64,000 nucleotides of DNA from Neptuniibacter halophilus (GTDB taxonomy: Bacteria; Pseudomonadota; Gammaproteobacteria; Pseudomonadales; Balneatricaceae): assembly GCF_030295765.1 (NCBI RefSeq), contig NZ_AP027292.1, forward strand, positions 1,984,001 through 2,048,000, read 5' to 3'. A model generated the notes under the pieces. That model saw only the letters and a list, made by a program, of their open reading frames with translations, was not told where the DNA came from and did not search any database. The position numbers and the translations under genes are program-made. Shown here piece after piece: positions 8,800-18,058 of the stretch (position 1 is the first letter of the stretch; every line of letters begins with the position of its first letter).

Positions 8800-9951
8800 A
8801 TGTCTAATAACTGCCCCGATCTGGTCAGCATGCTGCGCCAGCTTATTGCCAGCCCGTCAGTAAGTTGTACCCAGCCGGACTGGGATCAGAGCAATCTGGG
8901 CGTCATTGAGCTGCTGGAGGGCTGGTTGGCTGATCTGGGTTTTCAGACCGAGGTGGTGCCGGTGCCCGGTCATCCCGGCAAGGCGAACCTGATTGCGACG
9001 CTGGGCTCTGGTCCGGGCGGCCTGGTGCTCGCCGGACATACCGACACGGTGCCGTTTAACGCTGAGCTGTGGCAGAGCGATCCGTTTAAGCTGACCGAGC
9101 GGGACAACCGTTTTTACGGTCTCGGTACCTGCGATATGAAGGGCTTCTTTCCGATTGCGATTGAAGCGGCGAAGCAGTTTCTTGATAAGACCTTACAGCA
9201 GCCGCTGATTATTCTGGCGACGGCTGATGAAGAGAGCTCTATGAGCGGAGCCCGGGCGCTGGCAGAAGCGGGGCGGCCGAAAGCCCGTTATGCGGTGATC
9301 GGTGAGCCGACCGGGATGAAACCGATCTATATGCACAAAGGGATGATGATGGAGTCGGTGCGGGTTGAAGGTAAAGCCGGTCATTCATCTGATCCTTCGC
9401 TCGGCGCGAACGCGCTGGAGGCGATGCACAGTGTGCTGTCGGAGCTGATCGCCTTCCGTGGCGAGATGCAGAAACAGTATCACAACAGTGACTTTGTTAT
9501 CGCCGAGCCGACGCTGAATCTGGGCTGTATTCACGGCGGCGATAACCCCAACCGGATCTGTGGTAGCTGTGAGCTGGAGTACGACCTGAGGCCTTTGCCG
9601 GGGATGGATCTGGATAACCTGCGTGAGGAAGTCAGTCGCCGAATGGCGCCGCTGGCAGATCGCTTTGCTGTGGATATCCAGACCAAAGCGCTGTTTCCGG
9701 GCATTCCAGCGTTTGCCAACCAGCGTGATTCGAATCTGGTCAGAACCGCAGAAAAGCTCACCGGTTATACCGCACAGAGTGTGGCCTTTGGTACGGAAGC
9801 GCCGTTTATGCAGGCGCTGGGTATGGATACCATCGTGATGGGGCCGGGCTTTATCGATCAGGCGCACCAGCCGGATGAGTATTTGGCTTTTGACCAGATT
9901 AAGCCTACAGTAGCCGTGTTAGAAAAACTGATTGAACAATACTGCCTGTAG
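8800..9951 (+). CDS. argE: Acetylornithine deacetylase
   Basis: An M20-family zinc hydrolase of 383 residues, the same length as E. coli ArgE. It removes the acetyl group from N-acetylornithine to give ornithine. Metal-site motifs are intact: LAGHTDTVPF, YGLGTCDMKGF and ATADEESSM. IGEPTGMKPIYMHKG and EAPFMQALGMDTIVMGPG are also typical. The start is the ATG at 8800, with CAGGAG upstream; an in-frame ATG at 8746 is rejected because its extra residues do not match the family. argA follows after seven bases, so the two form an arginine operon, an arrangement also seen in pseudomonads. The deacetylase route (ArgE) and the synthase (ArgA) fit a linear pathway. Confidence 0.96.
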   Translation: MSNNCPDLVSMLRQLIASPSVSCTQPDWDQSNLGVIELLEGWLADLGFQTEVVPVPGHPGKANLIATLGSGPGGLVLAGHTDTVPFNAELWQSDPFKLTERDNRFYGLGTCDMKGFFPIAIEAAKQFLDKTLQQPLIILATADEESSMSGARALAEAGRPKARYAVIGEPTGMKPIYMHKGMMMESVRVEGKAGHSSDPSLGANALEAMHSVLSELIAFRGEMQKQYHNSDFVIAEPTLNLGCIHGGDNPNRICGSCELEYDLRPLPGMDLDNLREEVSRRMAPLADRFAVDIQTKALFPGIPAFANQRDSNLVRTAEKLTGYTAQSVAFGTEAPFMQALGMDTIVMGPGFIDQAHQPDEYLAFDQIKPTVAVLEKLIEQYCL

Positions 9952-9958
9952 ACACGCC

Positions 9959-11296
9959 GTGAACGACGACACTAAACAATACGTCAACTGGTTCAGACAC
10001 TCTTCGCCCTATATTAATGCGCATCGTGGTAACACCTTTGTTCTGATGCTCAGCGGCGAGAGTGTGGCTGATCCGAATTTTGCCAATATCGTGCATGATA
10101 TCGCCCTGCTGAACAGTCTGGGCGTGCGACTGGTGCTGGTGCATGGCTCGCGCCCCCAGATTCGTGAACGGTTGCAGAACCGACAGGTGGAGTCAAAGCT
10201 GCACCATCACCTGCGTGTCACCGATCAGGCTACCCTGACCTGCGTAATTGAAGCGGCGGCGATTGTCCGTGCCGAGATAGAAGCACGTCTCTCGCTGGGG
10301 TTGCCGAACACGCCGATGGCCGGTTCCCGGATCAAGGTTGTTTCCGGCAATTTTGTCACCGCCAAGCCGGTGGGGGTGCTGGATGGTGTGGATATGGCCC
10401 ATACCGGTCAGGTACGTCGTCTCGACAGTGATGGCATCCGCCAGCAACTGGATGGGGGCAATATTGTACTGCTCTCCCATCTGGGTTATTCGCCGACCGG
10501 TGAGTTGTTTAATCTGGCGGCTGAGGATGTGGCGACCTGCACAGCGTCGGCGCTGAATGCCGATAAACTGATTCTGCTCGGTTCAGACCGGGGTGTGATG
10601 GACAGCTCGGGAGAGCTGCGCAGCGAGCTGCTGGCACGCAAGGCGGAACGGCTGGTCAGCCAGTACCTGTCTTCTCTGGATGATCCGCAGCAGCCTCATA
10701 CTGAACTTTCCAGCCATCTGCAGGCCGCGGTAAATGCCTGTCGGGGTGGTGTAAAGCGCTGTCATCTGATCAGCTATAAGGAAGATGGTGCATTGCTGGG
10801 CGAGCTGTTCACCCGCGATGGTTCCGGCACCATGGTGTTGCAGGAATCCTATGAGCAGTTGCGTCAGGCCAGTATTGAAGATGTTGGCGCGGTGCTGGAG
10901 CTGATCCAGCCGCTGGAGCAGGATGGCACGCTGGTGCGTCGCTCCCGTGAGGTACTGGAGAATGAGATTGAACGCTTTACCCTGATCGAACGTGACGGGG
11001 TGGTGATCGGCTGTGCGGCTCTCTATCCGTTCCCCGAGGAGCAGATGGGCGAGCTGGCCTGTGTTGTTGTCTCTGCGGAGTATAAGGGAGGCGCGCGGGG
11101 TGACAAACTGTTACAGGCGATCCAGAAGCAGGCCCGGCAACAGGGCTTGCAGCAGCTCTTTGTGCTGACCACTAAAACCGCGCACTGGTTTGTCGAGCGC
11201 GGATTCAGCGAAGGTGAGGTTGAGCAGCTACCGGGCGAGAAAAAAGCGTTGTTCAACCTGCAGCGTAACTCCAAGGTTTTTCTGCAGGCGCTCTAG
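9959..11296 (+). CDS. argA: N-acetylglutamate synthase
   Basis: ArgA acetylates glutamate with acetyl-CoA as the first step of arginine synthesis and is usually inhibited by arginine. The 445-residue protein has an N-terminal amino-acid-kinase-like domain (LVHGSRPQIRERL, residues about 20-270), which binds arginine in this family, and a C-terminal GNAT domain (CAALYPFPEEQMGELACVVV, then GARGDKLL) from about 290. The GTG at 9959 is chosen because YVNWFRHSSPYINAHRG then lies near the N-terminus, as in Pseudomonas. An in-frame TTG at 9932 would overlap argE. No strong ribosome site is visible, so coupling with argE is likely. It converges with the sensor kinase gene three bases downstream. Confidence 0.95.
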   Translation: MNDDTKQYVNWFRHSSPYINAHRGNTFVLMLSGESVADPNFANIVHDIALLNSLGVRLVLVHGSRPQIRERLQNRQVESKLHHHLRVTDQATLTCVIEAAAIVRAEIEARLSLGLPNTPMAGSRIKVVSGNFVTAKPVGVLDGVDMAHTGQVRRLDSDGIRQQLDGGNIVLLSHLGYSPTGELFNLAAEDVATCTASALNADKLILLGSDRGVMDSSGELRSELLARKAERLVSQYLSSLDDPQQPHTELSSHLQAAVNACRGGVKRCHLISYKEDGALLGELFTRDGSGTMVLQESYEQLRQASIEDVGAVLELIQPLEQDGTLVRRSREVLENEIERFTLIERDGVVIGCAALYPFPEEQMGELACVVVSAEYKGGARGDKLLQAIQKQARQQGLQQLFVLTTKTAHWFVERGFSEGEVEQLPGEKKALFNLQRNSKVFLQAL

Positions 11297-11299
11297 GCG

Positions 11300-12661
11300 T
11301 TAACCGGGCAGGGTGATAATAAAACAGGCGCCCCCGAGAGGGGAGTCGGTGACCTCTATCTGGCCGTTGTAGCTGCTGATAATATCGGTGGCGACCGAAA
11401 GGCCGATCCCCTGTCCCTGAATCGAAGTATCCAGCCGTTCACCCCGCTGCAGGACAACCTGCCGCATCTCGGGGCTGACCCCCGGGCCGTCATCACCGAT
11501 CTCCAGTTGCAACGCATCTGCTGTGCGTCTGCCGCGAATGCTGACCTGACTGTGACCGTACTTAAATGCGTTCTCCAGAATGTTTCCGAGCAGCTCCATC
11601 AGGTCGCGTTCATCGCCGTAAAAATTCAGCGCCGGTTGCATATCCAACTGGCTGTGGATCGCTTTGTTGCGGTAGACCTTGCCCAGTGCTGACAGCATAC
11701 GCTCAACCAGCGGTGTCACGGCTACGGCTTTGCCCATCGCCGGATGCTGGCTTTTCACCGCCCGGCTGAGTTGGTACTGAACGATCTGATCCATCCGCTC
11801 AATCTGCTCGCTGACCAGTTGTTCGTAACGCTGCTGGTCATGTTGCTCATGGCTGGCGCCGCGAATCACCGCCAGGGGGGTTTTCAGGCTATGGGCCAGA
11901 TCACCCAGGGTATTGCGATAACGTTCCCTCTGTTTGCGCTCACTGTCGATCAGCAGATTGAGGTTTTCTGTGACCGGCTGTACTTCGTCCGGGTAAACGC
12001 CGCTGAGGCGCTCTGCGTTGCCTGACTCGATCGCTTTGAGGTCTCGTGCCAGCCGGCGTAACGGTGTCAGGCCCCAGCTCAGGATCAGGGTCTGAGCGAG
12101 CAGAGCCACCAGAAAGATAATTCCCATCCAAAGGATCAGTTGCTGGTTGTAGGCTTTGCTGTCACGTATTACCAGCTCATCGGATTCCATCACGGTAAAC
12201 AGGAAGGAGCGCTCTTCACCCTGCTGCTCCCAGATAATGCGCAGTTGAAAGCGGTATAGCTGAGCTTCATCGAGATGCTCAAATTTGGGTTCGCCGGTAT
12301 TCAGGCCGCTGTGATTGATCGCCGCAGTGAGTTGCGGGTTGTCCAGCAATACCGATGAGAGTGAACGCCACAGCAGGCCGCCGTTCTGGTCGTGAATCGT
12401 GGCATAGAGTCCTGAGCCGATCTGTTCGTAGCGGGGTTCCTGTAGTCGTTCAGGAAAGCGGATATGGTCTTCCTTAATCTCAATCGCGCCAAGCAGCAGG
12501 TAGACCTGAACCTGAAGCCGGTCCTTAACTGAGTTTTCAAGGCTGGACTGGTAGGCATTACTTAACGCCAGCGCGGCAATCAGCAGTACCAGCGGCAGCA
12601 CCACTGCAGAGGCGATCAGTAATCGTCCCTGCAGTGAATGCAGTGGGGAGCGGATATTCAA
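11300..12661 (-). CDS. phoQ: PhoQ-like membrane sensor histidine kinase
   Basis: A 453-residue sensor kinase. A membrane segment near residues 14-34 is followed by a periplasmic sensor (about 35-170), a second membrane segment (LILWMGIIFLVALLAQTLI), a HAMP linker, a HisKA domain with the phosphorylated His in LGDLAHSLKTPLAVIRG, and a HATPase domain (LLGNILENAFKYGHS, IGDDGPGV, GQGIGLSV). The kinase core and the phrase IHDQNGGLLWRS closely resemble Pseudomonas PhoQ as I recall it. Family members respond to divalent cations and cationic peptides; the ligand here is not shown. The start is a TTG six bases after the regulator's stop. It is the last gene of a PepSY-regulator-kinase operon. Confidence 0.85.
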   Translation of the reverse strand: MNIRSPLHSLQGRLLIASAVVLPLVLLIAALALSNAYQSSLENSVKDRLQVQVYLLLGAIEIKEDHIRFPERLQEPRYEQIGSGLYATIHDQNGGLLWRSLSSVLLDNPQLTAAINHSGLNTGEPKFEHLDEAQLYRFQLRIIWEQQGEERSFLFTVMESDELVIRDSKAYNQQLILWMGIIFLVALLAQTLILSWGLTPLRRLARDLKAIESGNAERLSGVYPDEVQPVTENLNLLIDSERKQRERYRNTLGDLAHSLKTPLAVIRGASHEQHDQQRYEQLVSEQIERMDQIVQYQLSRAVKSQHPAMGKAVAVTPLVERMLSALGKVYRNKAIHSQLDMQPALNFYGDERDLMELLGNILENAFKYGHSQVSIRGRRTADALQLEIGDDGPGVSPEMRQVVLQRGERLDTSIQGQGIGLSVATDIISSYNGQIEVTDSPLGGACFIITLPG

Positions 12662-12667
12662 AGCGGT

Positions 12668-13357
12668 TTATCCGTCCTGATTATCCGGGGTCAGGGAGAA
12701 GCGATAACCCAGTCCGCGCACCGTGGTGATCGGCTGCAGGGTCTGGTCCGGGTCCAGTTTCTGTCGCAGGCGACGGATAAAAACCTCCAGCACGTTGCTG
12801 TCGCGATCGAAATCCTGATGATAGAGGTGTTCGGTCAACTCGCTTTTGGAGATGGTTTTGCCGTTGTTCAGCACCAGATATTCAAAGGTTCGGTATTCGT
12901 AACTGGTCAGATTGACCGCTTCATTATCCCGATAGACAACCCGGCCGGTGGTATCAATTTTCAGCGGGCCGAACTGCAGCACGGGTTTGGCATGGCCGGC
13001 GGCACGACGCAGTAACGCGTTAAGACGGGCGCTCAGCTCTTCCATATGAAAGGGCTTGACCAGATAATCATCGGCGCCGGCTTCCAGCCCTTCGACTTTA
13101 TCCTGCCAGTCGCCCCGGGCGGTGAGGATAATAATGGGGAACTCTTTGCCCTCATCGCGCCAGCGTTTGATCACCTCGATGCCGGAGAGCTTTGGCAGGC
13201 CCAGATCGACAATCGCCAGATCATAGGGGTACTCCTGCCCCATATACAACGCTTCTTCACCATCGGCGGTCTCTTCTACCGTGTAGTTTTTAGAGCCCAG
13301 TGCAGTGACTAACTGACGACGCAGATCCGGGTCATCCTCAACAACCAATAATTTCAT
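12668..13357 (-). CDS. phoP: PhoP-like OmpR-family response regulator
   Basis: A 229-residue regulator. The receiver domain has the acidic pocket (VVEDDPDL), the phosphorylated Asp51 in AIVDLGLPKLSG and the Lys in DDYLVKPFHMEE. The C-terminal winged helix binds DNA (VNLTSYEYRTFEYL, RRLRQKLDPD, TVRGLGYRF). It sits between the PepSY gene and its kinase; GGAG lies nine bases before the ATG. By family, PhoP controls outer-membrane and lipid A remodelling, which would suit a window rich in LPS genes, but no PhoP box was confirmed. The functional link is inference. Confidence 0.87.
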   Translation of the reverse strand: MKLLVVEDDPDLRRQLVTALGSKNYTVEETADGEEALYMGQEYPYDLAIVDLGLPKLSGIEVIKRWRDEGKEFPIIILTARGDWQDKVEGLEAGADDYLVKPFHMEELSARLNALLRRAAGHAKPVLQFGPLKIDTTGRVVYRDNEAVNLTSYEYRTFEYLVLNNGKTISKSELTEHLYHQDFDRDSNVLEVFIRRLRQKLDPDQTLQPITTVRGLGYRFSLTPDNQDG

Positions 13358-13372
13358 GCTTACTACTCCATG

Positions 13373-13639
13373 TCAGGGCTTAATGGTTTTACCACTCTGG
13401 CTGTCAATCAACACCTCTTTGACGTGGCCGTCATTCAGCAGGCGGATCTTATAGATCGCTCGTCCATCTCTGGCGATGGTGTCAGCTTTGACAACTTTTC
13501 CGCCCAGAGTGCGGGTGGCCTGTTCTGTTGCCTGCTTAAGGCTCAGTGGCGCAGGCTCCCTGGCGATAGCAACAGGCGACGCTGTGCCGGTAACCAGACA
13601 CAGTACGAGTACCGCTTGATAAATCTTCTGCCGAAGCAT
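13373..13639 (-). CDS. PepSY-domain periplasmic protein
   Basis: A small exported protein of 88 residues. A hydrophobic signal peptide (AVLVLCLVTGTASPVAIA) is followed by a single PepSY domain: LSLKQATEQATRTLGGKVVK, then YKIRLLNDGHVKEVLID and SGKTIKP. GAGG lies eight bases before the ATG at 13639; an in-frame ATG at 13654 lacks a ribosome site and would overlap that element. The gene lies 15 bases upstream of the regulator on the same strand, so it is probably the first gene of the operon. PepSY domains are often inhibitory or sensory modules; a role in tuning the PhoQ-like kinase is a guess. Confidence 0.82.
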   Translation of the reverse strand: MLRQKIYQAVLVLCLVTGTASPVAIAREPAPLSLKQATEQATRTLGGKVVKADTIARDGRAIYKIRLLNDGHVKEVLIDSQSGKTIKP

Positions 13640-13821
13640 CGACTTAAACCTCATACTTGTTCATCAGATCGATTTGCTTGTTAGAGTATTATGCATCCGC
13701 AACTGAATGTTAAACCCCGGCTACGGTTTTAAGGGAGGGCCTGGAGTGAAAATCGGTTGCTACCCATTCTGGCAGCATAAAACTGTATACAGGGTGAATC
13801 GTTTAACCGGGCAACAGCAGC

Positions 13822-14067
13822 TTATTTGTCTGCCTGTTTCTCCCGCAACTGACGCAGTGAAAGAATCACAAAGCGGACGTTATAGATCATACCCAGACCC
13901 AGTGCTACAGCCGCGGTGACAATAAACAGATTACCCAGCTCGGGGATCTTGAAATACCAGCCTACCCAGAGCGAAAGGACGCTGATCAGGGCGATCGGGA
14001 TACCGGTTTTGATCAGCAGGCTCATCCACTTATCGGAACGGATCGCCTTACGGTCGACACTGGACAT
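13822..14067 (-). CDS. Small two-helix membrane protein, unknown function
   Basis: An 81-residue protein that I do not recognise. It has two hydrophobic stretches, about residues 17-39 (LIKTGIPIALISVLSLWVGW) and 46-70 (LGNLFIVTAAVALGLGMIYN), with basic residues at the N-terminus and in the C-terminal tail. The translation signal is strong: TGAGGAG lies six to eight bases before the ATG. It follows ald on the same strand, across a nested inverted repeat, and is followed by about 180 bases before the PepSY gene. The ribosome site and composition make it a real gene. It has no enzyme motif. Function cannot be inferred from its neighbours. Confidence 0.75.
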   Translation of the reverse strand: MSSVDRKAIRSDKWMSLLIKTGIPIALISVLSLWVGWYFKIPELGNLFIVTAAVALGLGMIYNVRFVILSLRQLREKQADK

Positions 14068-14085
14068 AGAAACTCCTCAGTTTTT

Positions 14086-14133
14086 GACAGGGCTACAGAG
14101 TAGTGCCCGGCTTATCCGGGTTCAAGCCCTGTC
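14086..14133. repeat. Nested inverted repeat between ald and the small membrane protein gene
   Basis: An outer 9-bp perfect pair, GACAGGGCT (14086-14094) and AGCCCTGTC (14125-14133), encloses an inner pair, CCCGG (14106-14110) and CCGGG (14116-14120). On the - strand it lies five bases after the ald stop and ten bases before the next ribosome site. No T-run follows in either direction, so it is not a standard terminator. It may shape or stabilise the mRNA between the two genes. Confidence 0.65.
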
Positions 14134-14137
14134 TTAC

Positions 14138-15244
14138 TCAAAGCTGATCTATTGGTCGCAGAGGCAGGTGAAAAGCCTCGGCCACACCAGCGCAGTAAAT
14201 CTCACCGGCGTGAACGTTCAACCCCTTAGCAAACAGCGGATCTTGCTGCAGTACCTGCTTCCAGGGCTGTCCGGCCAGTCGCAGGATGTAGGGCAGAGTG
14301 GCGTTGGTCAGGGCCAGTGTTGAGGTGCGGGCAACCGCGCCGGGCATATTGGCTACACAGTAGTGAACCACGCCCTCTTCGATATAGGTGGGGTTCTGGT
14401 GGGTTGTCGCCCGGCTGGTTTCAAAGCAGCCGCCCTGATCGATGGCGACATCCACCACCACCGAACCATTTGCCATGATTTTAAGATCCTCACGGCTGAC
14501 CAGCTTCGGTGCTGCCGCGCCGGGGATCAGCACTGCACCAATCACCAGATCGGCGTCCGGCAACAGTGATTGCAGATTAGCCCGGTTGGAGTAGCGGGTT
14601 TTCAGTCGCCCCATAAACTGAGCGTCAAGCTGGCGCAGGCGTTGCGGAGCGTTATCCAGCAGTGTCACATCGGCGCCGAGTCCGACGGCCATCTGTGCAG
14701 CGTTAGTGCCGACCACGCCGCCGCCAATAATCACTACCCTGCCCGGAGCGACACCGGGTACCCCGGCAAGCAGTACACCCCGTCCCTGACGGGCATTTTC
14801 CAGACAATGTGCGCCGGCCTGAATCGACATCCGCCCCGCGACTTCGCTCATCGGTGCAAGCAACGGCAGGTGACCCTGAGCATCGCTGATAGTTTCATAG
14901 GCGATAGCCGTACAACCGGATTGTTGCAGGCCCCGGGTCAGGTGTTCATCTGCAGCCAGATGCAGGTAAGTAAACAGCAACTGGCCGGAGCGCAGGCGAG
15001 CGACCTCTTCGGCCTGGGGCTCTTTGACCTTGATGATCATCTCTGCCTGTTGCCATAGTTCCTCCACTTCACAGAGCTGAGCGCCGGCGGACCGGTAATC
15101 ATCATCAGTGAACCCGATCGCTGCTCCTGCCTGATGTTCTACCAGCAGTTCATGGCCTCGTGTGCTGAGCTCTCTGACCCCATCGGGGGTTAAGCCCACC
15201 CGGTATTCGTGCACTTTTATTTCGCGGGGAATGCCGATCTTCAT
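14138..15244 (-). CDS. ald: Alanine dehydrogenase
   Basis: A 368-residue NAD-dependent enzyme that interconverts L-alanine with pyruvate and ammonia in the cytoplasm. The start MKIGIPREIKVHEYRVGLTP is the family signature. The substrate and hinge blocks include ELLVEHQAGAAIGF, FTYLHLA and the His-containing MSEVAGRMSIQAGA. The Rossmann fold shows VVIIGGGVVGTNAA. Length matches the usual 370-375. The ATG at 15244 is preceded by AAGGAG; an upstream in-frame start would add 29 residues of non-family sequence. It is divergent from ilvD. It may help balance alanine and nitrogen in step with the branched-chain genes, but no regulator is next to it. Confidence 0.95.
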   Translation of the reverse strand: MKIGIPREIKVHEYRVGLTPDGVRELSTRGHELLVEHQAGAAIGFTDDDYRSAGAQLCEVEELWQQAEMIIKVKEPQAEEVARLRSGQLLFTYLHLAADEHLTRGLQQSGCTAIAYETISDAQGHLPLLAPMSEVAGRMSIQAGAHCLENARQGRGVLLAGVPGVAPGRVVIIGGGVVGTNAAQMAVGLGADVTLLDNAPQRLRQLDAQFMGRLKTRYSNRANLQSLLPDADLVIGAVLIPGAAAPKLVSREDLKIMANGSVVVDVAIDQGGCFETSRATTHQNPTYIEEGVVHYCVANMPGAVARTSTLALTNATLPYILRLAGQPWKQVLQQDPLFAKGLNVHAGEIYCAGVAEAFHLPLRPIDQL

Positions 15245-15361
15245 CCTGAATCTCCTTGACCCAACCGTATCGATTACAGTGTAGACAACGGATGATCTAT
15301 TTCCCGGCACATGTTGTTGCGAACAAAGCAATACCGGCTGGCAACGGTTTAACCCGGCTTC

Positions 15362-15370
15362 TGCTATACT
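15362..15370 (+). promoter_or_regulatory. Extended -10 promoter for ilvD
   Basis: TGCTATACT is an extended -10 element (TGn plus TATACT) about 43 bases before the ilvD ATG. No good -35 is needed or visible. No leader peptide or attenuator is seen. Confidence 0.5.
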
Positions 15371-15412
15371 CGGCGACCTGAGAACAAATAATTACTCCAA
15401 GGGTCAAATTTT

Positions 15413-17245
15413 ATGCCGCAATATCGCTCAAAAACATCGACTGCGGGTCGTAATATGGCTGGTGCGCGTGCGCTTTGGCGTGCAACCGGCATGACGGATG
15501 AAGACTTCCACAAGCCGATTATCGCTGTTGCCAACTCCTTTACCCAGTTTGTACCGGGCCATGTTCATCTTAAGGATATGGGCCAGCTGGTGGCACGTGA
15601 GATCGAAAAAGCGGGTGGTGTGGCAAAAGAGTTCAACACCATTGCGGTGGATGACGGCATCGCTATGGGTCACGATGGCATGCTCTACTCACTGCCTTCG
15701 CGGGATATCATTGCTGACTCCGTGGAGTATATGGTTAACGCGCACTGTGCCGATGCGCTGGTTTGTATCTCCAACTGTGACAAGATCACACCGGGGATGC
15801 TGATGGCGTCTATGCGTCTGAATATTCCGGTCATTTTTGTCACCGGCGGTCCGATGGAAGCGGGTAAAACCAAGCTGGCAGAGCACAAGCTGGATCTGGT
15901 TGATGCGATGGTACTGGCGGCTGATCCGAACGCTTCTGACGAAGAAGTGGATGCGGTTGAGCGTTCTGCCTGCCCTACCTGTGGCTCCTGTTCCGGTATG
16001 TTTACTGCCAACTCCATGAACTGTCTGGCGGAAGCGCTGGGTCTGGCGCTGCCGGGTAACGGTACGGTGGTGGCGACTCATGCGGATCGTAAAGAGCTGT
16101 TCCTGCAGGCGGGTCGTTCTATCGTTGAGATGACAAAACGCTACTACGAGCAGGACGACGAGCGGGTTCTGCCGCGCTCCGTTGGCTTCAAGGCGTTTGA
16201 GAACGCCATCACACTGGATATCGCTATGGGCGGTTCCACCAATACGATTCTGCACCTGCTGGCCATCGCTCAGGAAGCGGAGATCGATTTCACCATGGAT
16301 GATATTGACCGTCTTTCCCGCGAAGTACCGCAGTTGTGTAAAGTCGCGCCGAATACGCAGAAATATCACATTGAAGATGTGCATCGTGCCGGTGGCATCA
16401 TGGGCATTCTGGGTGAACTGGACCGTGCCGGTAAACTGCATACTGATGTACCGACGGTACATGAGCCAAGCATGAAAGAAGCACTGGATAAGTGGGATAT
16501 CATGCGTAACCCGTCTGATGCCGTGAAGGAGTTCTATAAAGCCGGCCCGGCGGGTATTCCGACTCAGGTGGCTTTCAGTCAGAGCGAGCGCTGGACATCA
16601 CTGGATGGTGACCGTGCAAACGGCTGTATCCGTTCCCTTGAACATGCGTTCTCCCTTGAGGGCGGTCTGGCAGTGCTGACAGGCAACATCGCAGAAAACG
16701 GTTGTGTGGTTAAGTCTGCCGGTGTTGATGAGTCGATTCTGGTGTTTGAAGGCCCTGCCCATATCACGGAATCTCAGGATGAGGCGGTGGCCAATATTCT
16801 GGATGATAAAGTGGTTGCCGGTGAGGTTGTGATTGTCCGTTACGAAGGGCCGAAAGGTGGTCCGGGTATGCAGGAGATGCTTTACCCGACCTCTTACATC
16901 AAGTCCAAAGGACTGGGTAAAGCCTGTGCCCTGCTGACTGACGGTCGTTTCTCTGGCGGTACTTCTGGTCTTTCTATCGGTCACGTTTCTCCTGAAGCGG
17001 CGGCGGGTGGTGCGATCGGTCTGGTGCGTAACGGTGATATTATCCGTATCGATATTCCAAACCGCAGCATCGATGTTCTGTTGTCTGATGAAGAGCTGGC
17101 GGCGCGTCGTGCAGAGCAGGATAAGCTTGGCTGGAAACCGGTTGCAGAGCGTCCGCGTAAAGTCTCTGCCGCGCTGAAAGCGTATGCGAAACTGGCGACC
17201 TCTGCGGATAAAGGCGCCGTACGCGACCTGTCTCAGCTCGACTAA
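15413..17245 (+). CDS. ilvD: Dihydroxy-acid dehydratase
   Basis: IlvD dehydrates dihydroxy acids to the 2-oxo acids used by IlvE in branched-chain amino acid synthesis. The 610-residue protein carries the iron-sulfur ligands in [12 protein letters not shown] and [18 protein letters not shown], and [20 protein letters not shown] near the C-terminus. Length matches E. coli IlvD (616). A ribosome site (CAAGGG) precedes the ATG. It stands alone, with an extended -10 promoter before it and a terminator after it. Divergent ald shares the upstream region. Confidence 0.97.
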   Translation: MPQYRSKTSTAGRNMAGARALWRATGMTDEDFHKPIIAVANSFTQFVPGHVHLKDMGQLVAREIEKAGGVAKEFNTIAVDDGIAMGHDGMLYSLPSRDIIADSVEYMVNAHCADALVCISNCDKITPGMLMASMRLNIPVIFVTGGPMEAGKTKLAEHKLDLVDAMVLAADPNASDEEVDAVERSACPTCGSCSGMFTANSMNCLAEALGLALPGNGTVVATHADRKELFLQAGRSIVEMTKRYYEQDDERVLPRSVGFKAFENAITLDIAMGGSTNTILHLLAIAQEAEIDFTMDDIDRLSREVPQLCKVAPNTQKYHIEDVHRAGGIMGILGELDRAGKLHTDVPTVHEPSMKEALDKWDIMRNPSDAVKEFYKAGPAGIPTQVAFSQSERWTSLDGDRANGCIRSLEHAFSLEGGLAVLTGNIAENGCVVKSAGVDESILVFEGPAHITESQDEAVANILDDKVVAGEVVIVRYEGPKGGPGMQEMLYPTSYIKSKGLGKACALLTDGRFSGGTSGLSIGHVSPEAAAGGAIGLVRNGDIIRIDIPNRSIDVLLSDEELAARRAEQDKLGWKPVAERPRKVSAALKAYAKLATSADKGAVRDLSQLD

Positions 17246-17268
17246 GAGGTTTTAGTTGCAGTAAAAAT

Positions 17269-17298
17269 GAAAAGGCAGCCTCTCGGGCTGCCTTTTTT
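17269..17298. terminator. Terminator between ilvD and the TauE/SafE gene
   Basis: A hairpin AAGGCAGCC-TCTCG-GGCTGCCTT is followed by six Ts on the + strand and by four Ts on the - strand. It suits both convergent genes. Confidence 0.88.
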
Positions 17299-17309
17299 GT
17301 GAACGGGAT

Positions 17310-18053
17310 TCAGAGGTAGGTTTGCAGCGCCTGCCACAGCAAACGCAGCGCCAGCAGGGTGACCAGCGTTTTAAATATCAGCCGGAATTTTTCAGCCGGG
17401 ATACGGTTGAGCATTTTCAGTCCGAGCCAGGTACCGGCCACTCCCCCGAGAATCATCAGGATAATCAGCGGCAGCCACTGCCAGAAAGCAAAGCCGACCA
17501 GTGAAAATACCAGCATTTTCAGCAGATGCTGCACGCTCATGCAGGCAGCAAAGGTAGCGGTGGTGGCTTCTTTGTCGTAACTCTGCCGATGCACAAAGCC
17601 GGCAACCAGCGGGCCGGAAGCCCCGACAAACATGGAGATAAAGGTCGTACCGCCGCCGGCCAGAAACTGGCCCTTTTCACTGAGCTGGGCGGAGCCGGGT
17701 TTCGGGCCCCATACCAGATAGAGAATGAACAGGGCCACGCAGAGCTGGATCAGTTCCAGGGGGAGCTGAATAACCACAAAGGAGGCGGCGAACGCACCCA
17801 GCAGAGCGCCGGCGCTGAAGCTTTTTACCATGCACCAGTCGATATGTTGCCGGGTCATGATCGCGCGGTTGCCGTTTGATCCGAGCTGGACCAGCCCATG
17901 AACCGGAATCAGTGCAGCGGCTGGCAGTACGGACGCCAGGATCGCCAGCAGCATGACACCACCACCAATGCCCATCGCTGCGGTGACGAAAGAGGTGCCC
18001 GCCGCTGATACAATCAGCAGCAGGACCAGATCTATGTTTTCCAGCAGTGGCAC
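17310..18053 (-). CDS. TauE/SafE-family membrane permease
   Basis: A 247-residue polytopic inner-membrane protein with about eight hydrophobic segments in two halves. Typical family features are the glycine-rich first repeat (FVTAAMGIGGGVMLLAILAS) and a matching second repeat (GGGTTFISMFVGASGPLVAG). Family members export sulfite, sulfoacetate or similar small anions; the substrate here cannot be read from sequence. The gene lies five bases after the EAL/HDOD gene on the same strand, so the two are probably cotranscribed, although no functional link is evident. Confidence 0.85.
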   Translation of the reverse strand: MPLLENIDLVLLLIVSAAGTSFVTAAMGIGGGVMLLAILASVLPAAALIPVHGLVQLGSNGNRAIMTRQHIDWCMVKSFSAGALLGAFAASFVVIQLPLELIQLCVALFILYLVWGPKPGSAQLSEKGQFLAGGGTTFISMFVGASGPLVAGFVHRQSYDKEATTATFAACMSVQHLLKMLVFSLVGFAFWQWLPLIILMILGGVAGTWLGLKMLNRIPAEKFRLIFKTLVTLLALRLLWQALQTYL

Positions 18054-18058
18054 GGAAC

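Noticed and set aside
13688..13716. PhoP-box-like repeat upstream of the PepSY-phoP-phoQ genes
   Set aside because: GTTTA and a weak GTTGC half-site are 12 bases apart, not the expected 11, and the second half-site is poor.
14086..14133. Terminator after ald
   Set aside because: The stem is strong but no T-run follows on either strand, so it is listed as an inverted repeat only.
15689..16462. 257-codon open frame on the - strand
   Set aside because: Antisense to ilvD.
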